Shown here one piece after another: positions 29,451 through 37,725 of a stretch of DNA of 64,000 bases. The stretch's first letter is position 1. Each line of letters begins with the position of its first letter. The DNA lies in NCBI GenBank assembly GCA_035999765.1, contig CP108521.1, positions 9,982,001 through 10,046,000 of the forward strand. The letters run 5' to 3'. Source of the stretch: Streptomyces sp. NBC_01231. GTDB taxonomy: Bacteria > Actinomycetota > Actinomycetes > Streptomycetales > Streptomycetaceae. Made by a program: the position numbers and the translations under genes. Under the pieces are notes generated by a model. The model made no database searches and was not told where the DNA came from. It saw only the letters and a list, made by a program, of their open reading frames with translations.

Positions 29451-29466
29451 TCTCGTCAGAGCGCCG

Positions 29467-30228
29467 TCAGACCGCCGACCAGCCGTCGTCGACCGGCAGG
29501 ATCGTGCCGTTGATGTGGGCGGCCGCCTCCGACGCGAGGAACACGATGGCGGAGGCCTGCTCCTCGGGCTGGGCCAGCCGGCCCATGTTGACGAAGTGCG
29601 GGTGGATGGCCGTCGGCCCGTGCGCGCCCGGTTCCGCATCCATGGCGATGGGGGTCACCGTGCCGCCCGGGGCGATGGCGTTCGCCCGGATGCCCTGCTT
29701 GCGGTACATCACCGCGAGGTTCTTCGTCAGCCCCACGATGCCGTGCTTCGAGGCCGTGTACGCGGCGCCCGCCGCGCTGCCCCGCAGGCCCGCCTCGGAG
29801 GCGGTGTTCACGATGACGCCCTTGCCGGCCGCCAGCATGTGCGGCAGCACCGCCCGCGTGAGCAGGAAGGGCGCGGTGAGGTTGACCCGGATGACCCGCT
29901 CCCACTCCGCGTCGCTCACGTCCGCCAGCGCCGACATGCGGTCCATGATCCCGGCGTTGTTCACCAGGACGTCCACCCCGCCTAAGCGCTCCACCGCCGT
30001 CTCGGTTAACCGCTCGACGACGGCCTGCTCGCTGAGGTCGCCGGTCACGGCCACGGCGGTGCCGCCCGCCTGCTCGATCTCCTTGATCACCGCGGTGGCG
30101 CCCGCTTCGTTGAGGTCGGCCACCAGGACCCGGTCGCCCTGCGCGGCGAAGGCCAGTGCGGTGGCACGTCCGATGCCCGAACCCGCCCCGGTGACGATGA
30201 CACCGCGCCCGTCAGTACCGCCGTTCAT
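29467..30228 (-). CDS. Short-chain dehydrogenase/reductase with two TTA codons
   Basis: 253-residue classical SDR: cofactor loop GAGSGIG, acidic ADLN after strand 2 (NAD preference), NNAG, catalytic YTASK and the C-terminal ILPVDDGW. Substrate unknown. Two leucines (complement of 29983-29985 and of 30007-30009) are coded by TTA, the rare codon read by the bldA tRNA in Streptomyces, so translation may be limited to late growth. It is divergent from a TetR gene over a 132-base spacer with a dyad. Confidence 0.88.
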   Translation of the reverse strand: MNGGTDGRGVIVTGAGSGIGRATALAFAAQGDRVLVADLNEAGATAVIKEIEQAGGTAVAVTGDLSEQAVVERLTETAVERLGGVDVLVNNAGIMDRMSALADVSDAEWERVIRVNLTAPFLLTRAVLPHMLAAGKGVIVNTASEAGLRGSAAGAAYTASKHGIVGLTKNLAVMYRKQGIRANAIAPGGTVTPIAMDAEPGAHGPTAIHPHFVNMGRLAQPEEQASAIVFLASEAAAHINGTILPVDDGWSAV

Positions 30229-30280
30229 GAGGTGCTCCCTCCGCATGTCCTCGGACACGGCGCCCGGGGCCGTCCCCACC

Positions 30281-30299
30281 CTAAGACTTAGTGTCTTGG
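30281..30299. promoter_or_regulatory. Candidate TetR operator between SDR and tetR
   Basis: Dyad AAGAC-TTAGT-GTCTT (30283-30297), extended by matching outer bases, in the shared promoter region of the divergent SDR and TetR genes. Size and spacing fit TetR-family operators. Confidence 0.55.
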
Positions 30300-30360
30300 A
30301 GTGACATAAACTCGTGGGAGAGAATTCCGGAGGCGTGATCACCATCAGCCGGAGGAACCG

Positions 30361-30999
30361 ATGACCGCACCTCGCGGACGCATGGGACGACCACCCCTCA
30401 CCGAGGAACGCAAGGCCGAGATCCGGCTGCGGATCGCCCGGGCCGCGGTGGACCTGTTCGTCGCCCAGGGCGTCGTGGCGACCACCGGCGAACAGATCGG
30501 ACAGGCGGTCGGCGTCTCCGCGCGGACCGTGTGGCGGTACTTCCCGAGCAAGGAGAGCTGCGTACGGCCGCTGCTCTCGGCGGGGATCGACCTGATCGCC
30601 GCCCGTCTGCGCGACTGGCTCCCCGGGCAGCCCCTGGAGCAGCTTTTCGACGACGAGTTCGCCGACGCCCATGGCTTCACCGGCGGCCCGGACCGCGCCA
30701 CCGTCGGAGCCCTGGTCCGGCTCACCCGCACCGAACGCGGACTGCGCGCCGTATGGCTCCAGACATACGACGAGGCCGAACCGGCGTTCGCCAAAGCCCT
30801 GGCCGAGCGGGCCGGGCTGCCCGCCGACGACCTGCGGCCGACGATCCGGGCGGCGATGTTCAACGCGGCGCTGCGCGCGGCCGTCGAGCACTACGCGTGG
30901 CGCACCGACACGACGACGGGGGACGCCGCGACGGCGGAGGCCGAGCTGGTGGCAACCCTGTGCTCGGCGCTCGCCGTCGCGGCGGAAGGACTCACGTAG
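30361..30999 (+). CDS. TetR family transcriptional regulator
   Basis: 212 residues. N-terminal helix-turn-helix (RIARAAVDLFVAQGVVATTGEQIGQAVGVSARTVWRYFPSKE condensed) is characteristic; the ligand domain is variable and helical. GGAGGA at 30351-30356 precedes the ATG. It is divergent from the SDR gene, which it probably represses together with itself. Confidence 0.9.
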   Translation: MTAPRGRMGRPPLTEERKAEIRLRIARAAVDLFVAQGVVATTGEQIGQAVGVSARTVWRYFPSKESCVRPLLSAGIDLIAARLRDWLPGQPLEQLFDDEFADAHGFTGGPDRATVGALVRLTRTERGLRAVWLQTYDEAEPAFAKALAERAGLPADDLRPTIRAAMFNAALRAAVEHYAWRTDTTTGDAATAEAELVATLCSALAVAAEGLT

Positions 31000-31099
31000 G
31001 GGTGAGGGGCGGGTCAGCCCTACGTGTACGTGGCGACGCGGACCTTCCGGTACACGTACCTGGCGTGGTCGGCCCTCGCGGCACCTGTACCCGGCGGGG

Positions 31100-31510
31100 T
31101 CAGACCTTCCGGTAGGTGTACGCCTCGGCGGCCGCCGCCTCCACCGCCGCGACGTCGGCTCCGGTGGCCGCCGTGACGACCGCGGCCACCGCGCCCTCGA
31201 CGAAGGGGGCGTCCACCAGCCGTGTGCCGTCCGGGAGTTCGTCACCTTCCGCGAGCAGGGCCTTCACGGTGAGCACCGAGCTGCCGAGGTCGGTGAGGAC
31301 GGCGACTCCGGCGCCCCGGTCGACGGAGGCGGCCGCCGCGGCGATCAGCTCCGCGCTGGTCCCGAGGCCGCCCCCCTCGGTGCCGCCCGCAGGAGCGACG
31401 GGTACGTCGGTGCCGCCGCCCGCGAGGTCCTTCGCCAACCGGGCCACCGACGCGGCGACTTCCGCGCTGTGCGACACCAGCACGATCCCGACCGGCTTCG
31501 CGTCACTCAC
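31100..31510 (-). CDS. dhaM: Dihydroxyacetone kinase phosphotransfer subunit DhaM
   Basis: 136-residue EIIA-like (mannose type) domain. The opening VGIVLVSHSAEVA contains the histidine phosphorylated by the PTS; GGGLGTSAELI and VLTDLGSSVLTVKALL are family motifs. It is the short form without fused HPr or EI domains, so it depends on general PTS proteins encoded elsewhere. GTG 31510 overlaps the dhaL stop by 8 bases. Confidence 0.9.
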   Translation of the reverse strand: MSDAKPVGIVLVSHSAEVAASVARLAKDLAGGGTDVPVAPAGGTEGGGLGTSAELIAAAAASVDRGAGVAVLTDLGSSVLTVKALLAEGDELPDGTRLVDAPFVEGAVAAVVTAATGADVAAVEAAAAEAYTYRKV

Positions 31511-32111
31511 CGGTCGCCTCCGCCACCTCGACGAGTCCGGCGATCAGCAGCGACGCCGAGGTGGCGCCGGGGTCCTGATGCCCGATGCTGCGTTCCCCGA
31601 GATAGCTCGCCCTGCCCTTGCGGGCCTGCAACGGGGTGGTTGCCTCGGCGCCCGCCTCGGCGGCCGCCCGGGCCGCGGCGAAACCGTCGGCGAGCGCGTC
31701 GACGGCAGGCACCAGCGCGTCGATCATGGTCTTGTCGCCGGGCGCGGCACCACCGAGCGTCATGACCGCGTCCACCCCGGCGCGCAGCGCCTGGGCGAAC
31801 TGTTCCTCACTGACCTCGGCGGCGTCCCCGAGGGCCTTGCCGGTGCGGCGCAGCAGGGTCCCGTACAGCGGCCCTGAGGCCCCGCCCACCGTCGAGATGA
31901 GCTGACGTCCGGCGAGGGTGAGCACCCCACCGGGCGTGCCGGGTGCCTCCTTGCCCAGCGTCGCGGTCACGGCGGTGAACCCGCGCCGCAGATTGCTGCC
32001 GTGGTCGGCGTCCCCGATGGGAGAGTCGAGGGCGGTGAGCCGTTCCGCCTCACGTTCGACGGACGCGGCGGTCGCCGTCATCCAACGGCGGAAGAAGTCG
32101 GCGTCGAGCAC
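31503..32111 (-). CDS. dhaL: Dihydroxyacetone kinase subunit DhaL (ADP-binding)
   Basis: 202 residues, all-helical nucleotide-binding subunit. LDSPIGDADHGSNLRRGF supplies the metal-binding aspartates, GGASGPLYGTLLRR and PGDKTMIDALVPA the phosphate loop, and GHQDPGATSASLL the C terminus. It carries tightly bound ADP that is rephosphorylated by DhaM and used by DhaK. GTG 32111 has GGAGA a few bases upstream. Confidence 0.92.
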   Translation of the reverse strand: MLDADFFRRWMTATAASVEREAERLTALDSPIGDADHGSNLRRGFTAVTATLGKEAPGTPGGVLTLAGRQLISTVGGASGPLYGTLLRRTGKALGDAAEVSEEQFAQALRAGVDAVMTLGGAAPGDKTMIDALVPAVDALADGFAAARAAAEAGAEATTPLQARKGRASYLGERSIGHQDPGATSASLLIAGLVEVAEATGE

Positions 32112-32158
32112 TGGATCTCCTTGCGTGGTCGGTACGTTGCGATCTCTTGCCCGCCCGG

Positions 32159-33151
32159 TCAGATGCCCCAGCGCAGTCCCGGGGTCTTCACCGGCGCGTC
32201 CCAGAGCCTGAGCAGTTCCTCGTCGATCTGGCACAGGGTGACCGAGGCGCCGGACATGTCGAGCGAGGTGACGTAGTTGCCGACGAGGGTGCGGGCGACG
32301 GCGACCCCGCGCTCCGTGAGCACCCGCTGCACCTCGGCGTTGAAGCCGTACAGCTCCAGCAGCGGCGTCGCCCCCAGGCCGTTGACGAGGACGAGCACGG
32401 GATCGCGCGGGTTGATGTCGTCCAGGATCGCGCCGACCGAGAAGTCGGCGATCTCCCGAGAGGTCATCATGGACCGCCGCTCCCTGCCCGGCTCGCCGTG
32501 GATGCCGATGCCCAGCTCCAGTTCACCGGCCGGCAGGTCGAAGGTGGGGCTGCCCTTGGCGGGCGTGGTGCAGGCGCTGAGCGCGACACCGAAGCTGCGG
32601 GAGTTCTCGTTCACCTGTCGGGCCACCGCCTCCACCCGCTCCAGCGGCTGCCCCTCGTCCGCGGCGGCCCCGGCGATCTTCTCCACGAACAGCGTCGCGC
32701 CCGTGCCGCGCCGCCCGGCCGTGTACAGACTGTCCGTCACCGCCACGTCGTCGTTGACGAGCACCTTGGCGACCTGGATGCCCTCGTCCTCGGCGAGTTC
32801 GGCCGCCATGTCGAAGTTGAGCACGTCACCCGTGTAGTTCTTCACGATGAACAGCACCCCGGCCCCGCTGTCCACGGCGGCCGCTGCCCGCACCATCTGG
32901 TCCGGCACCGGCGACGTGAACACCTCGCCCGGGCAGGCCGCCGAGAGCATGCCGGGCCCCACGAACCCGCCGTGCAGCGGCTCGTGCCCCGACCCGCCAC
33001 CGGAGACCAGTCCGACCTTCCCGGCCACGGGAGCGTCCCGCCGTACGATCACCCGGTTCTCGACGTCGACGGTCAACTCGGGATGGGCCGCCGCCATACC
33101 GCGCAGCGCGTCGGCGACCACGGTCTCGGGAACGTTCATGAGCATTTTCAT
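32159..33151 (-). CDS. dhaK: Dihydroxyacetone kinase substrate-binding subunit DhaK
   Basis: 330 residues. GLVSGGGSGHEPLHGGFVG binds the substrate, and His218 in GIGIHGEPG is the residue that forms the hemiaminal bond with dihydroxyacetone. Together with DhaL and DhaM it converts dihydroxyacetone to its phosphate using PEP. AGGAGG lies 5 bases before ATG 33151. First gene of the dhaKLM operon. Confidence 0.95.
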   Translation of the reverse strand: MKMLMNVPETVVADALRGMAAAHPELTVDVENRVIVRRDAPVAGKVGLVSGGGSGHEPLHGGFVGPGMLSAACPGEVFTSPVPDQMVRAAAAVDSGAGVLFIVKNYTGDVLNFDMAAELAEDEGIQVAKVLVNDDVAVTDSLYTAGRRGTGATLFVEKIAGAAADEGQPLERVEAVARQVNENSRSFGVALSACTTPAKGSPTFDLPAGELELGIGIHGEPGRERRSMMTSREIADFSVGAILDDINPRDPVLVLVNGLGATPLLELYGFNAEVQRVLTERGVAVARTLVGNYVTSLDMSGASVTLCQIDEELLRLWDAPVKTPGLRWGI

Positions 33152-33264
33152 GGGTACCTCCTGGTGAGGCCGGCAGATGAGCCTCTGAGCTGTGTTTCTA
33201 CAGGTCAGTATCAGTGTTGCTGATGGTCGGACGGGCGTGTACGGGTGGTCCGGTCCTGCCCGCG

Positions 33265-34443
33265 TCACCGGAGCGCCTCGCTGCTCCGGCCGGCCGCTAT
33301 CACTCCGCGCAAAGGGAACGCGATGAGCAGCGCGATCGCGACGAGGAGGCCGCTCGCCCAGAGCGGGCCGAGGGTTCCGGCTGCGGTGCTGAGAGTGGTC
33401 GCGGCGATGAAGGGCCCGACGGCGGCACCGACGTTGAGTGCCGCGGTCGCATAGGAGCCCGCCATGGTGGGGGCTTGTGCCGCCTCGTACAGGACCCGTG
33501 TGATCAGCGTGCTGCCGAGCGCGAACGACAGCGCGCCCTGGAGGAACACCAGGACGAGCAGGGCGGACGGCTCTTCCGCGAGCACGGCCAGGGCCGGCCA
33601 GCCGATGAGCAGGAGCGGGCCGCCGACGGCGATGACCAGGGCGGGGCGCTGGTCGGACAGCCGTCCGGCGACGGTGACGCCGACGAAGGAGCCGGCACCG
33701 AAGAGCACCAGGACGACGGAGACCCACAGCTCGCCGAGCCCGGCGCTGTCGGTCACGACGGGGGCGAGGAAGGTGAAGCTCGCGAAGGTGGCCGCGTTGA
33801 CCAGCGCGCCCAGCAGCATGACCAGGACCAGCCGCGGACTCTGGAGCTGTGCGAGTTCCGATCGCAGGGCCGGCCCGTCGGTCTCGTCCTCCCGCGTACG
33901 GCGCGCTGGAATGCCCTTGAGGATGCCGATGGCAGCGGGCAGGCACAGAGCGACGACAGCCCAGAAAGTGGCCCGCCAGCCGAGCAGCGTGCCAAGCAGC
34001 GAACCCCCTGGGACGCCGGCGATCGTGGCGACCGTGGTGCCGGACAGCAGGACGGCGAGCGCACGTCCCTTCCGGTCGGGAGAGACCAGCGTGGCAGCGG
34101 TCGTCAGAGCCACGGCGAGGAACCCCGCGTTCGCGAGCGCCGCGGCGACCCGCGTCGCGACCAGCACGGGGAAACTGGAGGTGGCAGCGGCCACGGCGTG
34201 GGCTGCCGAGAACACGAGGACGAACCCGAGCAGGCTGGGCCGACCGGGCCAGTTGCGGGCGAGCCCGGCCATGAGCGGGGCTCCGACGATCATTCCGACC
34301 GCGAAGGCCGAGGTGAGCAGGCCTGCTGTCCCGACGGTGACGTCGAGGTCCGAGGCGATGTCCGGCAGGAGGCCGGCGAGCATGAACTCCGAGGTGCCCA
34401 TGGCGAAGACCGCCAAGGCGAGGAGGTACAGCGGGAGAGGCAT
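33265..34443 (-). CDS. cmlR: Chloramphenicol exporter, MFS family (CmlR/Cml type)
   Basis: 392 residues, the length I recall for the Streptomyces lividans chloramphenicol resistance protein, and very similar over its whole length (MPLPLYLLAL, AMGTSEFMLAG, FASFTFLAPVVTD, MAGSYATAALNVGAA). Twelve membrane helices are expected. It should act as a proton-driven drug exporter. No chloramphenicol biosynthesis genes are nearby. ATG 34443 has only a weak ribosome site; the long upstream region holds a possible leader peptide. Confidence 0.9.
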   Translation of the reverse strand: MPLPLYLLALAVFAMGTSEFMLAGLLPDIASDLDVTVGTAGLLTSAFAVGMIVGAPLMAGLARNWPGRPSLLGFVLVFSAAHAVAAATSSFPVLVATRVAAALANAGFLAVALTTAATLVSPDRKGRALAVLLSGTTVATIAGVPGGSLLGTLLGWRATFWAVVALCLPAAIGILKGIPARRTREDETDGPALRSELAQLQSPRLVLVMLLGALVNAATFASFTFLAPVVTDSAGLGELWVSVVLVLFGAGSFVGVTVAGRLSDQRPALVIAVGGPLLLIGWPALAVLAEEPSALLVLVFLQGALSFALGSTLITRVLYEAAQAPTMAGSYATAALNVGAAVGPFIAATTLSTAAGTLGPLWASGLLVAIALLIAFPLRGVIAAGRSSEALR

Positions 34444-34798
34444 CGAGTGGCTCCGAGGTGAGGAGAAGCACGAGAAGGTCGTCTCGTCACCGCGGTCAGC
34501 ACCCAAGGGCGCACGCATCCGGCCGCAGAACACGGCGCAGGGCAGGGCTACGAACTCAGGGGTTCAGGGGGCTGACGGGGTGGCCGAAAGCCCCCAACTC
34601 GTCTGACTCAGGGCTCGACATGGCCCGCACGTTACCCGACGGACGCCCGGCGCGCTCAGTGCCCGGGCGCGGCCATACCAAGGGAAGGCCCAGCCGTCCA
34701 GGGGGTTGCTCCCCGCCTTCCGCTTGGGCTGCCCGCACCCCCGAAGCTGATGCCTGCCGGAGTGATCGGACGCCGGTGCGTGCCTAGCGTGGTGTCAC
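34444..34798. other. Divergent regulatory region of cmlR and a serine hydrolase gene
   Basis: 355 bases without a standard gene. On the minus strand it carries the candidate 21-residue leader frame (34556-34621) with an internal hairpin (GGGGGCT 34567-34573, AGCCCCC 34589-34595). On the plus strand TAGCGT at 34785-34790 may be the -10 of the hydrolase gene. Nothing else recognised. Confidence 0.5.
34556..34621 (-). CDS. Possible leader peptide of cmlR
   Basis: ATG at 34621 opens MSSPESDELGAFGHPVSPLNP, 21 residues, ending 112 bases before the cmlR start. TAACGT lies 7 bases before the ATG, so it may be leaderless. A 7-base-pair hairpin lies within its 3' half. Chloramphenicol-stalled ribosomes on such a peptide are a known way to induce resistance genes; here it is inferred from layout only. 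Confidence 0.35.
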   Translation of the reverse strand: MSSPESDELGAFGHPVSPLNP

Positions 34799-36007
34799 AT
34801 GCCGACCTTCTTACTGACTTCCGAGCCCGGCAGGCGTACCCGCCTCGCGGCTCTGGTGGTGGCCATCGTGCTGGCCACCGCTCCGGTGGCGACCGCGCAG
34901 ACGCCGGTCTCACGCTCCCCGGCCGACTGCGGTACGCACGACGAGGTGCGCCGGGCGCTGCGCGTCCTCACCGACCGCGACGGCATCACCGGTGCCGCGG
35001 CCCTGGTGACCGACCCCACCGAGGACGCGCCCTGCGGGCGCTGGGCCGAGGCCGACGGGACGGCCGACCTGCGCACCGGACGCCGTATGAACGCCGCCGA
35101 CCGGCTGCGCGTCGGCAGCGTGACCAAGACGTTCACCGCGACGCTCGTCCTGCAGCTGGTCGCCGAACACCGTCTCTCGCTCGAGGACCCCGTCGACCGC
35201 TTCCTGCCCGGTCTGATCCACGGGCACGGCTACGACGGCCGCCGGATCACCGTACGGCAACTCCTGCAGCACACCAGCCAATTGCCCGACTACGTCGACG
35301 CTCCTGAATGGGAGCACCCGGAGGAGGTGCGGTACCGCCACTTCGAGCCGCGCGACCTCGTCGCGCGCGCCCTCGAACTGCCGCGCCCGCACGGCGCGTG
35401 GCACTACGCCACCACCAACTACCTCGTCCTCGGCATGATCGTCCGCGAGGTCACCGGCCGTACCCCCGAGGCGGAGATCACCCGCCGCATCATCACCCCC
35501 CTCGGGTTGCGCGACACCTACTGGCCCGGCGACGACACCCGCGTCCAAGGACCGCATTCCCACAGTTACTTCACCGCCGCCGACGGTCGGCGCGTCGACG
35601 GCACCGCCTGGAACATGACCTTCGGCGGGGTCGGCGGCGCACTGGTCTCCACGCCGGCCGACCTGACGCGTTTCGCCACCGCCCTGTTCGACGGCCGTCT
35701 GCTGCCTACTGCCCAACTGGCGCTGATGCAGCGGACGGTGGCCGCCGACCCCGACCGGCTGTGGCCCGGCGCCCGCTACGGGCTGGGCCTGATCTCCTCG
35801 CCGCTGTCCTGCGGAGGGACATGGCTGGGCCATGGCGGGACGGTGCCCGGCGGCCATCGGGCGCTGATCGCCGTCGGCCCCGATGGCCGGAGCGTCGCCG
35901 TCGCCCTGAACGAGGTGCCCGCCTCGCTCCAGGCCGAGCTCGACTTCCTGGACCTCGTCGACAAGTCCCTCTGCGGGAACAGCTCTTCGGAAAGGAAGTC
36001 CGCATGA
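34799..36007 (+). CDS. Secreted serine hydrolase (S12, beta-lactamase class C fold)
   Basis: 402 residues. Signal peptide (RLAALVVAIVLATAPVATA), then SxxK in GSVTKTF, the YxN motif as YATTN and HGG near the C terminus (LGHGGTVPG), the three motifs of S12 D-alanyl-D-alanine carboxypeptidases and class C beta-lactamases. A paired Cys (SPADCGT, DAPCGRW) may form a disulfide. TAGCGT eight bases before the ATG suggests a leaderless message. It is overlapped by the next secreted peptidase gene (ATGA). Confidence 0.87.
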   Translation: MPTFLLTSEPGRRTRLAALVVAIVLATAPVATAQTPVSRSPADCGTHDEVRRALRVLTDRDGITGAAALVTDPTEDAPCGRWAEADGTADLRTGRRMNAADRLRVGSVTKTFTATLVLQLVAEHRLSLEDPVDRFLPGLIHGHGYDGRRITVRQLLQHTSQLPDYVDAPEWEHPEEVRYRHFEPRDLVARALELPRPHGAWHYATTNYLVLGMIVREVTGRTPEAEITRRIITPLGLRDTYWPGDDTRVQGPHSHSYFTAADGRRVDGTAWNMTFGGVGGALVSTPADLTRFATALFDGRLLPTAQLALMQRTVAADPDRLWPGARYGLGLISSPLSCGGTWLGHGGTVPGGHRALIAVGPDGRSVAVALNEVPASLQAELDFLDLVDKSLCGNSSSERKSA

Positions 36008-37683
36008 CCGGCTCCGCCTCTCCTGCCACCCCGTCCCTCGGCGACACTTCTCCCGGCACCCTGTCCGTTGCCGACACGTCCGCCGCGGCCGTACGCATCG
36101 CCGGCCCGCGTCCACGCGGCTCAGCCGGCGGCGGCCTGACCCGGCTCGTGTCGCGCACCGCGGCAGGGGCCGCCCTCTGTCTCCTCGGCGCCCTCACTCT
36201 CGCCACGTCGCCCGCCGCGGCCGAACCCGCCCGCGCGACCGCGGACCCTCTCGCCCGCTACCACCACCAGCACCTCGCCTGGAAGAGCTGCCTGCTCGGA
36301 CCCGACGACGAAACAGGCAAGGAACTCCAGCAGGCGGGCGCCCAATGCGCCGACGTCACCGTCCCGTTGAACTACGACGACCCGGACGGTCGCACGGTCA
36401 CCGTCGCGATCTCGCGGATCCGGGCCACCGACACCGCCCGTCGCGTCGGCGCGCTGCTGCTCAACGGCGGCGGCCCCGGCGGGCAGACGATCGGCGACCC
36501 GCCGTGGGTGCGCACGTCGATGAAGCAGGTCGGTGAGCGCTACGACGTGGTGGGCGTGGACCCCCGTTTCGTCGGCCGCAGCACACCGCTGGACTGCAAG
36601 TGGCCCACCGGTTCCTTCATACGCGGCCCGGGGGCCGACCGCGCCGGGTTCGATCGCGCGGCGGCGTTCGCCGAGGAACTCGCCGGCCGCTGCCGGACCT
36701 ACGAGGGCGACGTGCTGCCGTACGTCACCACCCGGAACACCGCGCGCGACATGGACGTCATCCGGGCGGCGCTCGGCGAGCGCGGAATCTCCTACCTCGG
36801 CTACTCGTACGGCAGTTACCTCGGCCAGGTGTACGCCACGATGTTCCCCGGCCGCACCGACCGGGTCGTGCTCGACGGTGTCGTGGCCCCCGACCGCTAC
36901 GGCCCCCGGCTGCTGCGCGGCACGGAATCGGCCAACCGGCACGCCCTTGAGGGCTGGGCCGCCTGGGCCGCCGCCCGCCACACCACTTACGGCCTGGGCC
37001 GCACTCCGCGCGCGGTTCTCGCGGCGGTGGACCGGATCCAGACGGCGGCCGGACGCACGCCCCTGCCGATCGGCGACCACCGGGTGGACGAGCACGTGCT
37101 GCCCGTCGTCGTCCTGAACGGCCTCTCGCAGGACAACGACACCGCGTACGGCGTTTTCGCACAGGCCGTACGGGACCTGCGGCGCGCCGCCGACGGGCAC
37201 GCGGTCACCCCCTCGCCCTGGCTGGCCGACGCGCTCGACTTCCTCCAGACCGGCTCCGACTCCTCCTACGGCAGCGTTCAGTCGGCGATCCTGTGCGGTG
37301 ACGTGGCCGCACCGCGTGACCCGGAGACGTACTGGCGGGATGTCCAACGCGCCCGCACCCAGGACGCGTTGTTCGCTCCCGTCACGAACAACATCACACC
37401 GTGCGCGTTCTGGGACCCGCCGCGCGAGCGCCCGACCACGATCCGGGACGACCTGCCGGCTCTGCTCGTCAACGCGACCGGCGACCCGCGCAGCACCTAC
37501 GAGAGCGCGCGGACGGTACGCCGCATGTGGCCCTCCTCCCGCCTGATCACCCTCCGCGGCGCGGACCAGCACGCCGTGTACGGCGTGTTCGGCAGTGCCT
37601 GTGTCGATACGACCGTCAACACCTACCTGGCCACGGGCCGTCTGCCGTCCTCGGACCTCACCTGCGACCGGACGTCCCGATGA
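36004..37683 (+). CDS. Secreted tripeptidyl aminopeptidase-like alpha/beta hydrolase (S33)
   Basis: 559 residues. A 45-residue N-terminal extension precedes a hydrophobic signal (GAALCLLGALTLATSPAAAEP). The mature enzyme opens with WKSC and VPLNYDDPDGRTVTVAISRI, has the oxyanion NGGGPGG, the nucleophile elbow GYSYGSYLG, the acid LLVNATGDPRSTYESA and histidine in GADQHAVYG, as in Streptomyces Tap/Slp peptidases. It probably removes N-terminal peptides from secreted proteins. Coupled to the S12 hydrolase. Confidence 0.85.
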   Translation: MTGSASPATPSLGDTSPGTLSVADTSAAAVRIAGPRPRGSAGGGLTRLVSRTAAGAALCLLGALTLATSPAAAEPARATADPLARYHHQHLAWKSCLLGPDDETGKELQQAGAQCADVTVPLNYDDPDGRTVTVAISRIRATDTARRVGALLLNGGGPGGQTIGDPPWVRTSMKQVGERYDVVGVDPRFVGRSTPLDCKWPTGSFIRGPGADRAGFDRAAAFAEELAGRCRTYEGDVLPYVTTRNTARDMDVIRAALGERGISYLGYSYGSYLGQVYATMFPGRTDRVVLDGVVAPDRYGPRLLRGTESANRHALEGWAAWAAARHTTYGLGRTPRAVLAAVDRIQTAAGRTPLPIGDHRVDEHVLPVVVLNGLSQDNDTAYGVFAQAVRDLRRAADGHAVTPSPWLADALDFLQTGSDSSYGSVQSAILCGDVAAPRDPETYWRDVQRARTQDALFAPVTNNITPCAFWDPPRERPTTIRDDLPALLVNATGDPRSTYESARTVRRMWPSSRLITLRGADQHAVYGVFGSACVDTTVNTYLATGRLPSSDLTCDRTSR

Positions 37684-37725
37684 GAGCCGGCCCAAGAGGT
37701 CGGAGCCGTCGCCCTGCTGTCCGGT

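Noticed and set aside
31041-31114. GACCTTCCGGTA repeated at 31041 and 31103
   Set aside because: Short partial duplication around the dhaM 3' end with no further structure.
33265-34443. Chloramphenicol exporter taken as part of a chloramphenicol cluster
   Set aside because: No biosynthetic genes are near; the exporter is a common stand-alone resistance gene in Streptomyces.
32159-34471. Long frame joining dhaK to sequence over cmlR
   Set aside because: DhaK begins at ATG 33151 with a good ribosome site; upstream residues are an Arg/Pro-rich shadow of cmlR.
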